A DNA stretch of 64,000 bases from Pseudonocardia kunmingensis (GTDB taxonomy: Bacteria; Actinomycetota; Actinomycetes; Mycobacteriales; Pseudonocardiaceae), in assembly GCF_006716445.1 (NCBI RefSeq), contig NZ_VFPA01000001.1, positions 1,550,001-1,614,000 on the forward strand. The letters run 5' to 3'. This document shows, piece after piece, positions 28,618 to 35,288 of the stretch (position 1 is the stretch's first letter; the number at the start of each line of letters is the position of its first letter). The notes beneath the pieces were generated by a model, which saw only the letters and a list, made by a program, of their open reading frames with translations, searched no databases and was not told where the DNA came from. A program made the translations under genes and the position numbers.

Positions 28618-29269
28618 CGATCGCGGGAACGCGGGCGGACGCCGGCGGCGCGACCTCCCCGATCTTCCGGCGGAGCGCCGCGACGTGGACGTCGAGCGTC
28701 TTGGTCGAGCCGAACCAGTGCTCGTCCCACACGTCGGACATGAGCGTCTCGCGGCTCAGTGCCACGTCCGGTTCCGCGGCCAGGCGGGCCAGCAGGTCGA
28801 ACTCCTTCGCCCGCAGGCGCAGCTCCCGACCGCCCACGCCCGCCCGGCGGCGGGTCACGTCGACGACGAGGTCACCGACGGCCCGTACCGGCGCCGGCCC
28901 GGCGGCACCCTCGTTGCGCCGCAGGTGGGCGCGGATGCGCGCGTGCAGCTCGGCCAGCCGCACCGGCTTGACCAGGTAGTCGTCGGCGCCCGCCTCCAGG
29001 CCCACGACGACGTCCATCTCCGCCGACCGGGCGGTCAGGACGACGATCACGCAGCCGGGCTGGCCGCGCCGCAGCTGCCGGCAGACCTCGACGCCGTCGA
29101 GGTCGGGGAGCCCGAGGTCCAGCAGCACGAGGTCGACGGCGGCGGCCGCTGCGAGGCCCGCGGCGCCCGTCCGCTCCCACCGGACCTCGAAGGCGTGGCT
29201 GCGCAGGCTCGACGTGAGCACCTCCCCGATGGTCGGGTCGTCCTCGACGAGGAGGATGCGGCCGGCCAT
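28535..29269 (-). CDS. OmpR/PhoB-family response regulator
   Basis: The 244-residue protein has a receiver domain (MAGRILLVEDDPTIG; LVLLDLGLPDLDG with the phospho-acceptor Asp; VLTARSA; GADDYLVKPV with the conserved Lys) and a C-terminal winged helix (ELRLRAKEFDLLARLA, SRETLMSDVWDEHW, KTLDVHVAALRRKIG, VTLRGYGYRLE). The start ATG shares one base with the stop of the upstream PLP-enzyme gene (TGATG), which shows that it is the last gene of the leftward operon. It converges on, and overlaps, the histidine kinase gene. Confidence 0.94.
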   Translation of the reverse strand: MAGRILLVEDDPTIGEVLTSSLRSHAFEVRWERTGAAGLAAAAAVDLVLLDLGLPDLDGVEVCRQLRRGQPGCVIVVLTARSAEMDVVVGLEAGADDYLVKPVRLAELHARIRAHLRRNEGAAGPAPVRAVGDLVVDVTRRRAGVGGRELRLRAKEFDLLARLAAEPDVALSRETLMSDVWDEHWFGSTKTLDVHVAALRRKIGEVAPPASARVPAIVTLRGYGYRLELGEPADRPSGRRAAGG

Positions 29270-30411
29270 CAGCCGCCCGCCATTGCCCGCTCCACCTCGT
29301 CGAGCGTCTCGACGACGGCCACGCGCGCCGGGTCCGCGGGCCCGCCCGCCGTCACCTCCCGGCCGGTGACCAGCAGGACCACGGTCTCCTCCCGGCCCAC
29401 CCGGCGCAGCTCGACGGCGGCGGCGAGCCCTGCGAGGGCCGCCGCCCCCGCGGGTTCGGCGCCGACGCCGGCCGTGGCGGCCAACGTCGCGACCGCGCCC
29501 CGGAGCGCTTCGTCGGTGACCGCCACCATGGCCCCGCCGCCGCGGCGCACCGCGTCCAGCACGGCGTCGCCGATGGCCGGGCGCATCACGGCGATGCCGT
29601 CGGCGACGGTGGCGGCGGGATCCAGATCCGCCGGCCCGACGGGCTCCCCCCGCCACGCCCGCACCAGCGGCTGGCACGGCTGCGCCTGGACCCCGATCAG
29701 GCGCGGTCGCCGCGTGACGAGCCCGTGGCTCTCGAGCTCGGCGAAGCCCTTGTCGAGCGCCACCAGCGTGGGGCCGTCGCCGACCGGGGCGACCAGCACG
29801 TCCGGGACCCGGCGCCCGAGCTGCTCCCACACCTCGAACGCGACGGTCTTCTTCGCCTCGAGCGTGACCGGGTTGGCCCCGGTGTTGCGGTCGAGCCAGC
29901 CGAACGCGGCGGCGGCGGCGCGGGAGAGGTCGACCGCGGCCGCGTAGCCCGCGCGGACCCGGAAGACCCGCGCACCGGCCTGGGTCATCAGCGCCAGCTT
30001 CTCCGGCCGGCAGTCGGTGGAGACGAAGATGGCGGCCCGCATCCCGGCGGCCGCGGCCCCGAACGCGGTGGCCACGGCCGCGTTCCCGGTGGACGCGGTC
30101 GTGATCGTGTCCACCCCGCGCCGCAGGCCGCCCTCGATCACGAGCGCGGTGGCGCGGTCCTTGTTGGAGGCGGTCGGGTTGCGCGTCTCGTCCTTGATCC
30201 ACAGCTGCGGCAGGCCCCAGGCCCGGCGCAGCGCGGGCGCGGGCAGCAGCGGCGTGCCGCCGATCGGCAGCGGGTACCGGATCGGACCGTCGGGCACGGG
30301 CAGCAGCTCCCGGTAGCGCCACATCGTGAACGAGGCGGGCGGGTCCGCCGACCGCATCCACCCGCGCCCGGTCGGCGCCACCACCTCGTCAGCGATCCCT
30401 CCTGCGGTCAC
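29269..30411 (-). CDS. Threonine synthase-like fold-type II PLP enzyme
   Basis: This 380-residue protein resembles threonine/cysteate synthases. It shows PIGGTPLLPAPALRR, then WIKDETRNPTASNKDR with the PLP Lys84, TASTGNAAVATAFGAA for phosphate binding, and a C-terminal GAEPAGAAALAGLAA. It starts at a GTG that overlaps the stop of the membrane acyltransferase gene by four bases and ends on the start of the response regulator. A housekeeping ThrC is unlikely in this setting; it may make or modify a beta-substituted amino acid for the pathway. It is distinct from SbnA, which lies two genes upstream. Confidence 0.85.
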   Translation of the reverse strand: MTAGGIADEVVAPTGRGWMRSADPPASFTMWRYRELLPVPDGPIRYPLPIGGTPLLPAPALRRAWGLPQLWIKDETRNPTASNKDRATALVIEGGLRRGVDTITTASTGNAAVATAFGAAAAGMRAAIFVSTDCRPEKLALMTQAGARVFRVRAGYAAAVDLSRAAAAAFGWLDRNTGANPVTLEAKKTVAFEVWEQLGRRVPDVLVAPVGDGPTLVALDKGFAELESHGLVTRRPRLIGVQAQPCQPLVRAWRGEPVGPADLDPAATVADGIAVMRPAIGDAVLDAVRRGGGAMVAVTDEALRGAVATLAATAGVGAEPAGAAALAGLAAAVELRRVGREETVVLLVTGREVTAGGPADPARVAVVETLDEVERAMAGG

Positions 30412-32156
30412 GGGCAGTTCTCCTCTTCGTAGGAGTCGATGCGCTCTTCCGCCTGGTCCAGCGCACCCTCGTCGGGGGCCTGCACCCCCGGCTCGCCCGC
30501 CTCGGCGAGGGTGTCGGCCACGGAGACGGCGACCGCGTCGCGGATCTCGGCGGGCGCCACGCGCGGCATGTCGGCCAGCGGGCCGCGCGCCTCACCGATG
30601 AACGCCACCGGATCGTCGGGGTGCTGGTCGTCCGCCGCGTCGACCTGCTCCGACAGCACGCAGTACCGGTCGAGGTCGGGTGCGGGGCCGGGGCCGGGGT
30701 CGGCGACGACGGCGGGCGCGGGGTCCGGTGGCGGCGCGGCCGCGGCGGGCGGCGCCGGCGCGGCGACGGTCCCGGCGCCCGCCACCTCGCCCTCCACCGA
30801 CTCCGGTGCGGGCCGGGCCACCAGGACGAGGGCGAGGGCCACCGCTGCCGCGCAGGCCACCGGCACCACGAACTGGGCCACGCGCGTCCCCCGTGCGGCG
30901 GCGCCGCGGTCCGCGGGCGGGTCGCCGGGTCGGCGGGAGAGCCGCTCGGCCAGCCGGCGGCGCGCCGTCCCGGCGACGATCGCGACGACCCGCTCCAGCG
31001 GCCCCTGACCGAGCCAGCGCCGCCAGACCACGGCGAAGACGCCCGCGCCGACGACCATGAGGACGAAGAGCACGACGGGCTCGTCCTCCAGCACGCCGGT
31101 GGCCAGCAGGACCAGGTGCGCGGAGTACAGCGTGAGGGCCATGCTGCCGGCCGCCGCGAACGGCGCCAGCAGGCGGGCCGGGATCCCGGGGCGGGTCAGC
31201 AGCAGCGCCGCACCGAGCACCGCGACGGCGCTGCCGAGGGTGTGCACCAGGTCGACCGTCGTGCCCGAGTGCGGGGCCGGGAGCGCCAGGTACCACCACG
31301 ACGTCGCCGGGTCGGGGTCCCACAGCAGGATCCGGGCCGTCTCGGCGGCGGTGTCGCCGGATGCGCTCCCGGACATCAGCGCGGCGAACCCGCCCAGCGG
31401 GTACAGCACGAGCGCGGACACCAGCCGGGCCAGCACGGCCAGCGCGACGCCGCCGCCGAACAGCCACCACGCCACCCGGCGCGAGGCCAGGTCGAGCCGC
31501 CCGATCGCGAGCCCGGCGCAGAGGTAGGCGAAGTAGACGACGACAGGGTAGGCGCCGGTGACGAACAGCTGGGCCGCCACCCCCAGCGGGTCCTGCACGA
31601 GGGCGGTGAACGTGGGGTCGGAGTCGGGCTCCGGGAGCGGGAGCCCGGCCGCGGCGACCAGCAGGACCGGCCCGGCGACGGCCACCGCGGCGGCCACGCC
31701 TGCCGGCACGGGCGGCGGGCGGCCGATCAGCGGGACGGCGAGCAGGAACAGCACGGCGTAGAACGGCAGGATCCCGTCCACGCCGTTGCGTTCCGAGAGC
31801 GTCCCGAGCGCGAGACCGATCGCCCCGATCAGCAGGGCCCGGACCACCAGCCCGCCGGCCACCGCCGTCCGCGCGGAGCCCCGCACGACGTGGCGTCCGC
31901 CCGAGAGGAACGCCAGGCTGACGCCGGCGACCAGCACGAAGGTCGCTGCCGAGCGGCCTGCGGCGACGAGGGTGGTCGCGGTGGGCGCGTCCTGCTCGTC
32001 GAACGAGTCCAGGACGTGCACGGCCATCATCCCGAGCAGCGCCGCGCCGCGGGCGACGTCCACCCCGACGACGCGCGTCCGGGGCGGGGCCGGGTCGCCG
32101 CTCCGCGTGGCGACGGCGGTCCGCGCGTCGGTGCTCGGATCCGGTGAGATCAGCAT
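30408..32156 (-). CDS. Membrane acyltransferase-like protein (HGSNAT/DUF418 type) with C-terminal external domain
   Basis: The 582-residue protein opens with a cytoplasmic segment and RVVGVDVARGAALLGMMAVHV, the first-helix signature of heparan-glucosaminide acetyltransferase/DUF418 proteins, followed by about ten hydrophobic helices to residue 380. A separate helix (FVVPVACAAAVALALVLVA, near 430) leads through a Pro/Ala/Asp-rich spacer to an external domain of about 100 residues with a Cys near its start (DLDRYCVLSEQ) and one at its end (EEENCP), suggesting a disulphide. Relatives move acyl groups across the membrane to extracellular acceptors. In this operon it could acylate the exported product; this is inference. 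It overlaps the next gene by four bases. Confidence 0.83.
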   Translation of the reverse strand: MLISPDPSTDARTAVATRSGDPAPPRTRVVGVDVARGAALLGMMAVHVLDSFDEQDAPTATTLVAAGRSAATFVLVAGVSLAFLSGGRHVVRGSARTAVAGGLVVRALLIGAIGLALGTLSERNGVDGILPFYAVLFLLAVPLIGRPPPVPAGVAAAVAVAGPVLLVAAAGLPLPEPDSDPTFTALVQDPLGVAAQLFVTGAYPVVVYFAYLCAGLAIGRLDLASRRVAWWLFGGGVALAVLARLVSALVLYPLGGFAALMSGSASGDTAAETARILLWDPDPATSWWYLALPAPHSGTTVDLVHTLGSAVAVLGAALLLTRPGIPARLLAPFAAAGSMALTLYSAHLVLLATGVLEDEPVVLFVLMVVGAGVFAVVWRRWLGQGPLERVVAIVAGTARRRLAERLSRRPGDPPADRGAAARGTRVAQFVVPVACAAAVALALVLVARPAPESVEGEVAGAGTVAAPAPPAAAAPPPDPAPAVVADPGPGPAPDLDRYCVLSEQVDAADDQHPDDPVAFIGEARGPLADMPRVAPAEIRDAVAVSVADTLAEAGEPGVQAPDEGALDQAEERIDSYEEENCP

Positions 32157-32181
32157 CGGACACCCCTGTTCAGCGGTGAGC

Positions 32182-33174
32182 TCACGCCGGACGGGGAACG
32201 GGGGTATGCGTCCGCTCCTCGGTGTCGAGCACGTCCGCGCCGTAGAGGTCCTCCAGCCAGTTCGTCTGGTAGACCGTGTCGAGGTAGCGCTCGCCGAGGT
32301 CCGGTGCCACGGCCACCGCCGTGATCGCGGGCGCCCCGCGCCGGGCCAGCCACCCCATCGCGCCGCTGACCACGGTGCCCGTGGAGCCGCCGAACAGGAA
32401 CCCGCTGCGCGCCAGGCGGTGGCAGGCGCGGATGGTGTCGGCCTCCTCGACGCGCACCACGTCGTCCAGGTAGGACTCGTCCAGCAGCGGCGGGCGGATG
32501 CTCATCCCGAGACCGGGGATCATCCGGCGTCCCGGCGGCCCGCCGAAGGTCACCGAGCCGACGCTGTCCACCGCGACGACCTCCACCCTGCGGTGCCACT
32601 CCCGGAACCAGCGCGCGCAGCCCATCAGCGTCCCGGTCGTGCCCGCGCCGACGAACAGCACGTCCAGCTGCGGGAACTGGCGGGCGATCGCCGGTGCCGT
32701 CGTGCGGTAGTGCGCCATCCAGTTGCCCGGGTTGGCGTACTGGTTGATCCACACGTACCGCTCGTCGGAGGCGCACAGCGCGCGGACGAAGTCGATCCGG
32801 GCGCCGAGGAAGCCACCGACGGGATCCGGCTCGGCGATGATGTGCACGTGGCTGCCCAACGCCTCCATCAGCCGCCGCGTGGAGAGGTTGCAGCGGGAGT
32901 CGGTCACGCACAGGAAGCGGTAGCCCTTGCTCGCCGCGAGCATGCTCAGCGCCACGCCCAGGTTCCCGGACGAGGACTCGACGAGGATCGCCCCGGGCGT
33001 CAGGGCCCCGCTGCGCTCGGCGGCGTCCACCATCTCGGTCGCGGCTTTCAGCTTGATCGAGCCGGCGAAGTTGAACCCCTCGCACTTCAGGAACAGCGAG
33101 CGGCCGTACACCGACTGCAGGTCGACGTAGAGCTCGTCCTCGTTGAACTGGTGCGGGGCGGTGATGACAGGCAC
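32182..33174 (-). CDS. sbnA: SbnA-like N-(2-amino-2-carboxyethyl)-L-glutamate synthase
   Basis: The 330-residue fold-type II PLP protein follows SbnA: DLQSVYGRSLFLKCEGFNF, AGSIKLKAATEMV with the PLP Lys41, ILVESSSGNLGVALSMLAA, CNLSTRRLMEALG, VGAGTTGTLMGCARW, and GRRMIPGLGMSIRPP. In staphyloferrin B synthesis SbnA joins O-phospho-L-serine and L-glutamate; SbnB then releases L-2,3-diaminopropionate. The following gene upstream is SbnB, as in known Dap pathways, which makes the assignment firm. It differs from CysK/CysM in its SIKLKA loop. Gaps of 25 and 37 bases separate it from its neighbours in the leftward operon. Confidence 0.91.
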   Translation of the reverse strand: MPVITAPHQFNEDELYVDLQSVYGRSLFLKCEGFNFAGSIKLKAATEMVDAAERSGALTPGAILVESSSGNLGVALSMLAASKGYRFLCVTDSRCNLSTRRLMEALGSHVHIIAEPDPVGGFLGARIDFVRALCASDERYVWINQYANPGNWMAHYRTTAPAIARQFPQLDVLFVGAGTTGTLMGCARWFREWHRRVEVVAVDSVGSVTFGGPPGRRMIPGLGMSIRPPLLDESYLDDVVRVEEADTIRACHRLARSGFLFGGSTGTVVSGAMGWLARRGAPAITAVAVAPDLGERYLDTVYQTNWLEDLYGADVLDTEERTHTPVPRPA

Positions 33175-33211
33175 GATGCCTACTCCTCATGTGGGTCGAA
33201 CCGCACGGCGC

Positions 33212-34258
33212 TCATCCGTGCCGGCGCAGTTCGTGGAAGAAGTCGTCGATGACGTGCAGGTCGCCGGACCGGGCCAGGTCGTCGTAGACGTACTTGCCGA
33301 CGGCCAGGTCGAGCACCCCGAGGCCGAACGGTGAGAACACCACCGGCCGGTCGTCCGGCACGCTCACGCGCCCGGTGAGCACGTCGTCCAAGGTGCCGTG
33401 CAGGAAGTCGCGGTTGCCGGTGCGCTGCTCGGCCAGGTGCGGCGAGGTGTCGGCCTTCAGGCAGTGGTCGACGTCGTCGACGATGTTGGTCGAGGCGAGC
33501 ACGACCTCGGGGGCGAGGTCCCGCAGCGACACGTGCAGCACCACCGGTGCGTGCGCGAACCACGACACGTCGCTGATGTGCGGCGCCGCGGCCACGGTCG
33601 CGAAGACCACCAGGTCGCTGGACCGGATCAGCTGCTCGGCGCCGTCGTGGACGGTGATCCGGCCGGCCGTGCCGGACTGCTCCAGGTACCCGCAGAACCC
33701 CGCCGCGCTGTCCGCGGACAGGTCGTGCACGCCGATCTCGTCGAACGACCAGCCGGTGCGGGCGAGGAACGTGTGGATGTAGCGGGCGATCAGGCCGGTC
33801 CCGACGAAACCGACCCGGGCCGGGCGCGGCCGCCCGCGGGTGAGCCGGTCGGCCGCCAGCGCCGCCGACGCGGCCGTCCGGGTCGCGCTGATGATCGAGC
33901 TCTCCATGCAGGCCAGCGGGTAGCCGGTGTCGTGGTCGTTGAGGATCAGCACCGCCGAGGCCCGCGGGATGCCGGCCGCCACGTTCCGCGGGAAGCTCGA
34001 GATCCACTTGCACCCGTCCACCCGCACCTGCCCGCCGAGCGAGGCGGGGAGCGCGATGATCCGGGACGACGGGCGGTCGGGGAAGCGTAGGAAGTAGGAC
34101 GGCGGGTTCACCGAGTCCCCGGCGCCGTGCAGCCGGTAGGTGGTCTCGACCAGCTCCACGACCTCCTTCTCGCGTCCCTCCAGCACGCTCCGCACCTGCG
34201 CACCGGAGATCACCGCGAACGGCGGCACCGCGAGCGGCGCGGCGTCGGTGGCCGTCAT
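33212..34258 (-). CDS. sbnB: SbnB-like 2,3-diaminopropionate biosynthesis dehydrogenase
   Basis: This 348-residue protein belongs to the ornithine cyclodeaminase/mu-crystallin fold and matches SbnB: VNPPSYFLRFPDRPSSRIIALPA, CKWISSFPRN, ASAVLILNDHDTGYPLACME, then NAD-binding VGFVGTGLIARYIHTFL and HVSLRDLAPEV. SbnB oxidises the SbnA product with NAD to give L-2,3-diaminopropionate, 2-oxoglutarate and NADH. Its ATG at 34258 overlaps the dioxygenase stop by four bases (ATGA), so the longer open frame upstream is antisense noise and not part of the protein. Confidence 0.92.
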   Translation of the reverse strand: MTATDAAPLAVPPFAVISGAQVRSVLEGREKEVVELVETTYRLHGAGDSVNPPSYFLRFPDRPSSRIIALPASLGGQVRVDGCKWISSFPRNVAAGIPRASAVLILNDHDTGYPLACMESSIISATRTAASAALAADRLTRGRPRPARVGFVGTGLIARYIHTFLARTGWSFDEIGVHDLSADSAAGFCGYLEQSGTAGRITVHDGAEQLIRSSDLVVFATVAAAPHISDVSWFAHAPVVLHVSLRDLAPEVVLASTNIVDDVDHCLKADTSPHLAEQRTGNRDFLHGTLDDVLTGRVSVPDDRPVVFSPFGLGVLDLAVGKYVYDDLARSGDLHVIDDFFHELRRHG

Positions 34259-35256
34259 CGCGGCGCCACCTCCACGGTGGGCGCGCAGTCGGTGAGGCGC
34301 ACCGGGTCGGCCATCCCGACGAGCACCTCCCGCAGTCCCCGGAAGGCCTCCCGGCTGTGGGCGGTGCGGATGTTGTCGACGAGCAGCAGGTCGCCCGACT
34401 GCCACGGCTCGCGGACCGTGGCGGCCTCGTAGGTCTGGTTGAGCAGCTCCACGACGTCCGCGCCGATCGGGTCGCCGTTGCCGAAGCGGGTGGTGAACGG
34501 CAGCCCGTCGGGGCCGTAGACGTCCACCAGGAACTCGCGAACCTCGGGATCGATCGTCCACTCGTTCAGGAACGCGATCTGGTTGAACCAGCAGCGCTCA
34601 CCGGTGACCGGATGGCGCAGCACGGCGCTGCGGCGCTGCTGCGTGCGCAGGCCGCCATCGGGCTGCCAGGCGAAGGCGATGCCGTTGGCCCGGCAGTAGC
34701 TCTCGACCGCGCCCCGGTCGTCGGTGCCGAAGGCCTCGGCGACCGAGGAACCGATGTCGTCGTTGTAGTTGCGCACCAGCAGCCAGCCCTCGCGCTCGAA
34801 CCGGTTGACCAGGTCGAGGGGCAGCGCCGCGAGCACCGCCGCCGCATCGGCCACCCCGGTCGCGCCGCCCTCGGTGGGGGCGGTGCGGCAGGCGAAGAGC
34901 ATCAGGCTCGGGAACTCGAGGGTGTAGCTCAGCTCGTGGTGCATGCACATCGGCTGGTTCGCCGGCCACGCGGAGGAGGAGTACACGCCCTCGCCGTAGG
35001 TCCGCCGCGCGGCGAAGGCCTCCTTCTCGGCCATCAGGCCGGTGGCCAGCCGCCGGAAGACGGCGGCGATCTCGTCCGGGTCGCCCAGCCCGAGGCCGCG
35101 CACCAGGACGCACCCGTGCTCGGTGGTGGCGGCGCGCAGGGCGTCCCGGTGTTCGGCGGCCCAGCCCGGCGCGTCCCCGGTGGCCTCGACCCGCAGCGTC
35201 GGGCGCGCACCGGGACGCAGGTCCAGGTCGAGCAGTGCGGTCGGTGAGGTGGACAT
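34255..35256 (-). CDS. TauD/SyrP-like Fe(II)/2-oxoglutarate-dependent dioxygenase
   Basis: The 333-residue protein has the TauD/TfdA layout of enzymes found in nonribosomal pathways: HGCVLVRGLGL, ANQPMCMHHELSYT with the His106/Glu108 iron ligands, FACRTAPTEGGATGVADA, and LLLVDNIRTAHSREAF with the distal His and the 2-oxoglutarate Arg. SyrP-like members hydroxylate amino acids tethered to a carrier protein. Here the adjacent gene encodes an adenylation-carrier protein, so a carrier-bound amino acid is a plausible substrate. The 2-oxoglutarate made by SbnB is also its co-substrate. The start ATG lies 32 bases after the adenylation gene stop. Confidence 0.88.
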   Translation of the reverse strand: MSTSPTALLDLDLRPGARPTLRVEATGDAPGWAAEHRDALRAATTEHGCVLVRGLGLGDPDEIAAVFRRLATGLMAEKEAFAARRTYGEGVYSSSAWPANQPMCMHHELSYTLEFPSLMLFACRTAPTEGGATGVADAAAVLAALPLDLVNRFEREGWLLVRNYNDDIGSSVAEAFGTDDRGAVESYCRANGIAFAWQPDGGLRTQQRRSAVLRHPVTGERCWFNQIAFLNEWTIDPEVREFLVDVYGPDGLPFTTRFGNGDPIGADVVELLNQTYEAATVREPWQSGDLLLVDNIRTAHSREAFRGLREVLVGMADPVRLTDCAPTVEVAPR

Positions 35257-35288
35257 GTCGTTTCCCTTCGGTTCCGGGCAGGTTCTGG

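Noticed and set aside
28535-30361. A fused PLP-enzyme/response-regulator protein suggested by one continuous minus-strand frame
   Set aside because: The part upstream of 29269 in this frame is not PLP-like; the real PLP gene uses another frame and ends with TGATG at the regulator start.
29269-30411. Housekeeping threonine synthase (thrC)
   Set aside because: Operon context with sbnA/sbnB and NRPS genes, and no hom or thrB neighbours, make a pathway-specific role more likely; the symbol is withheld.
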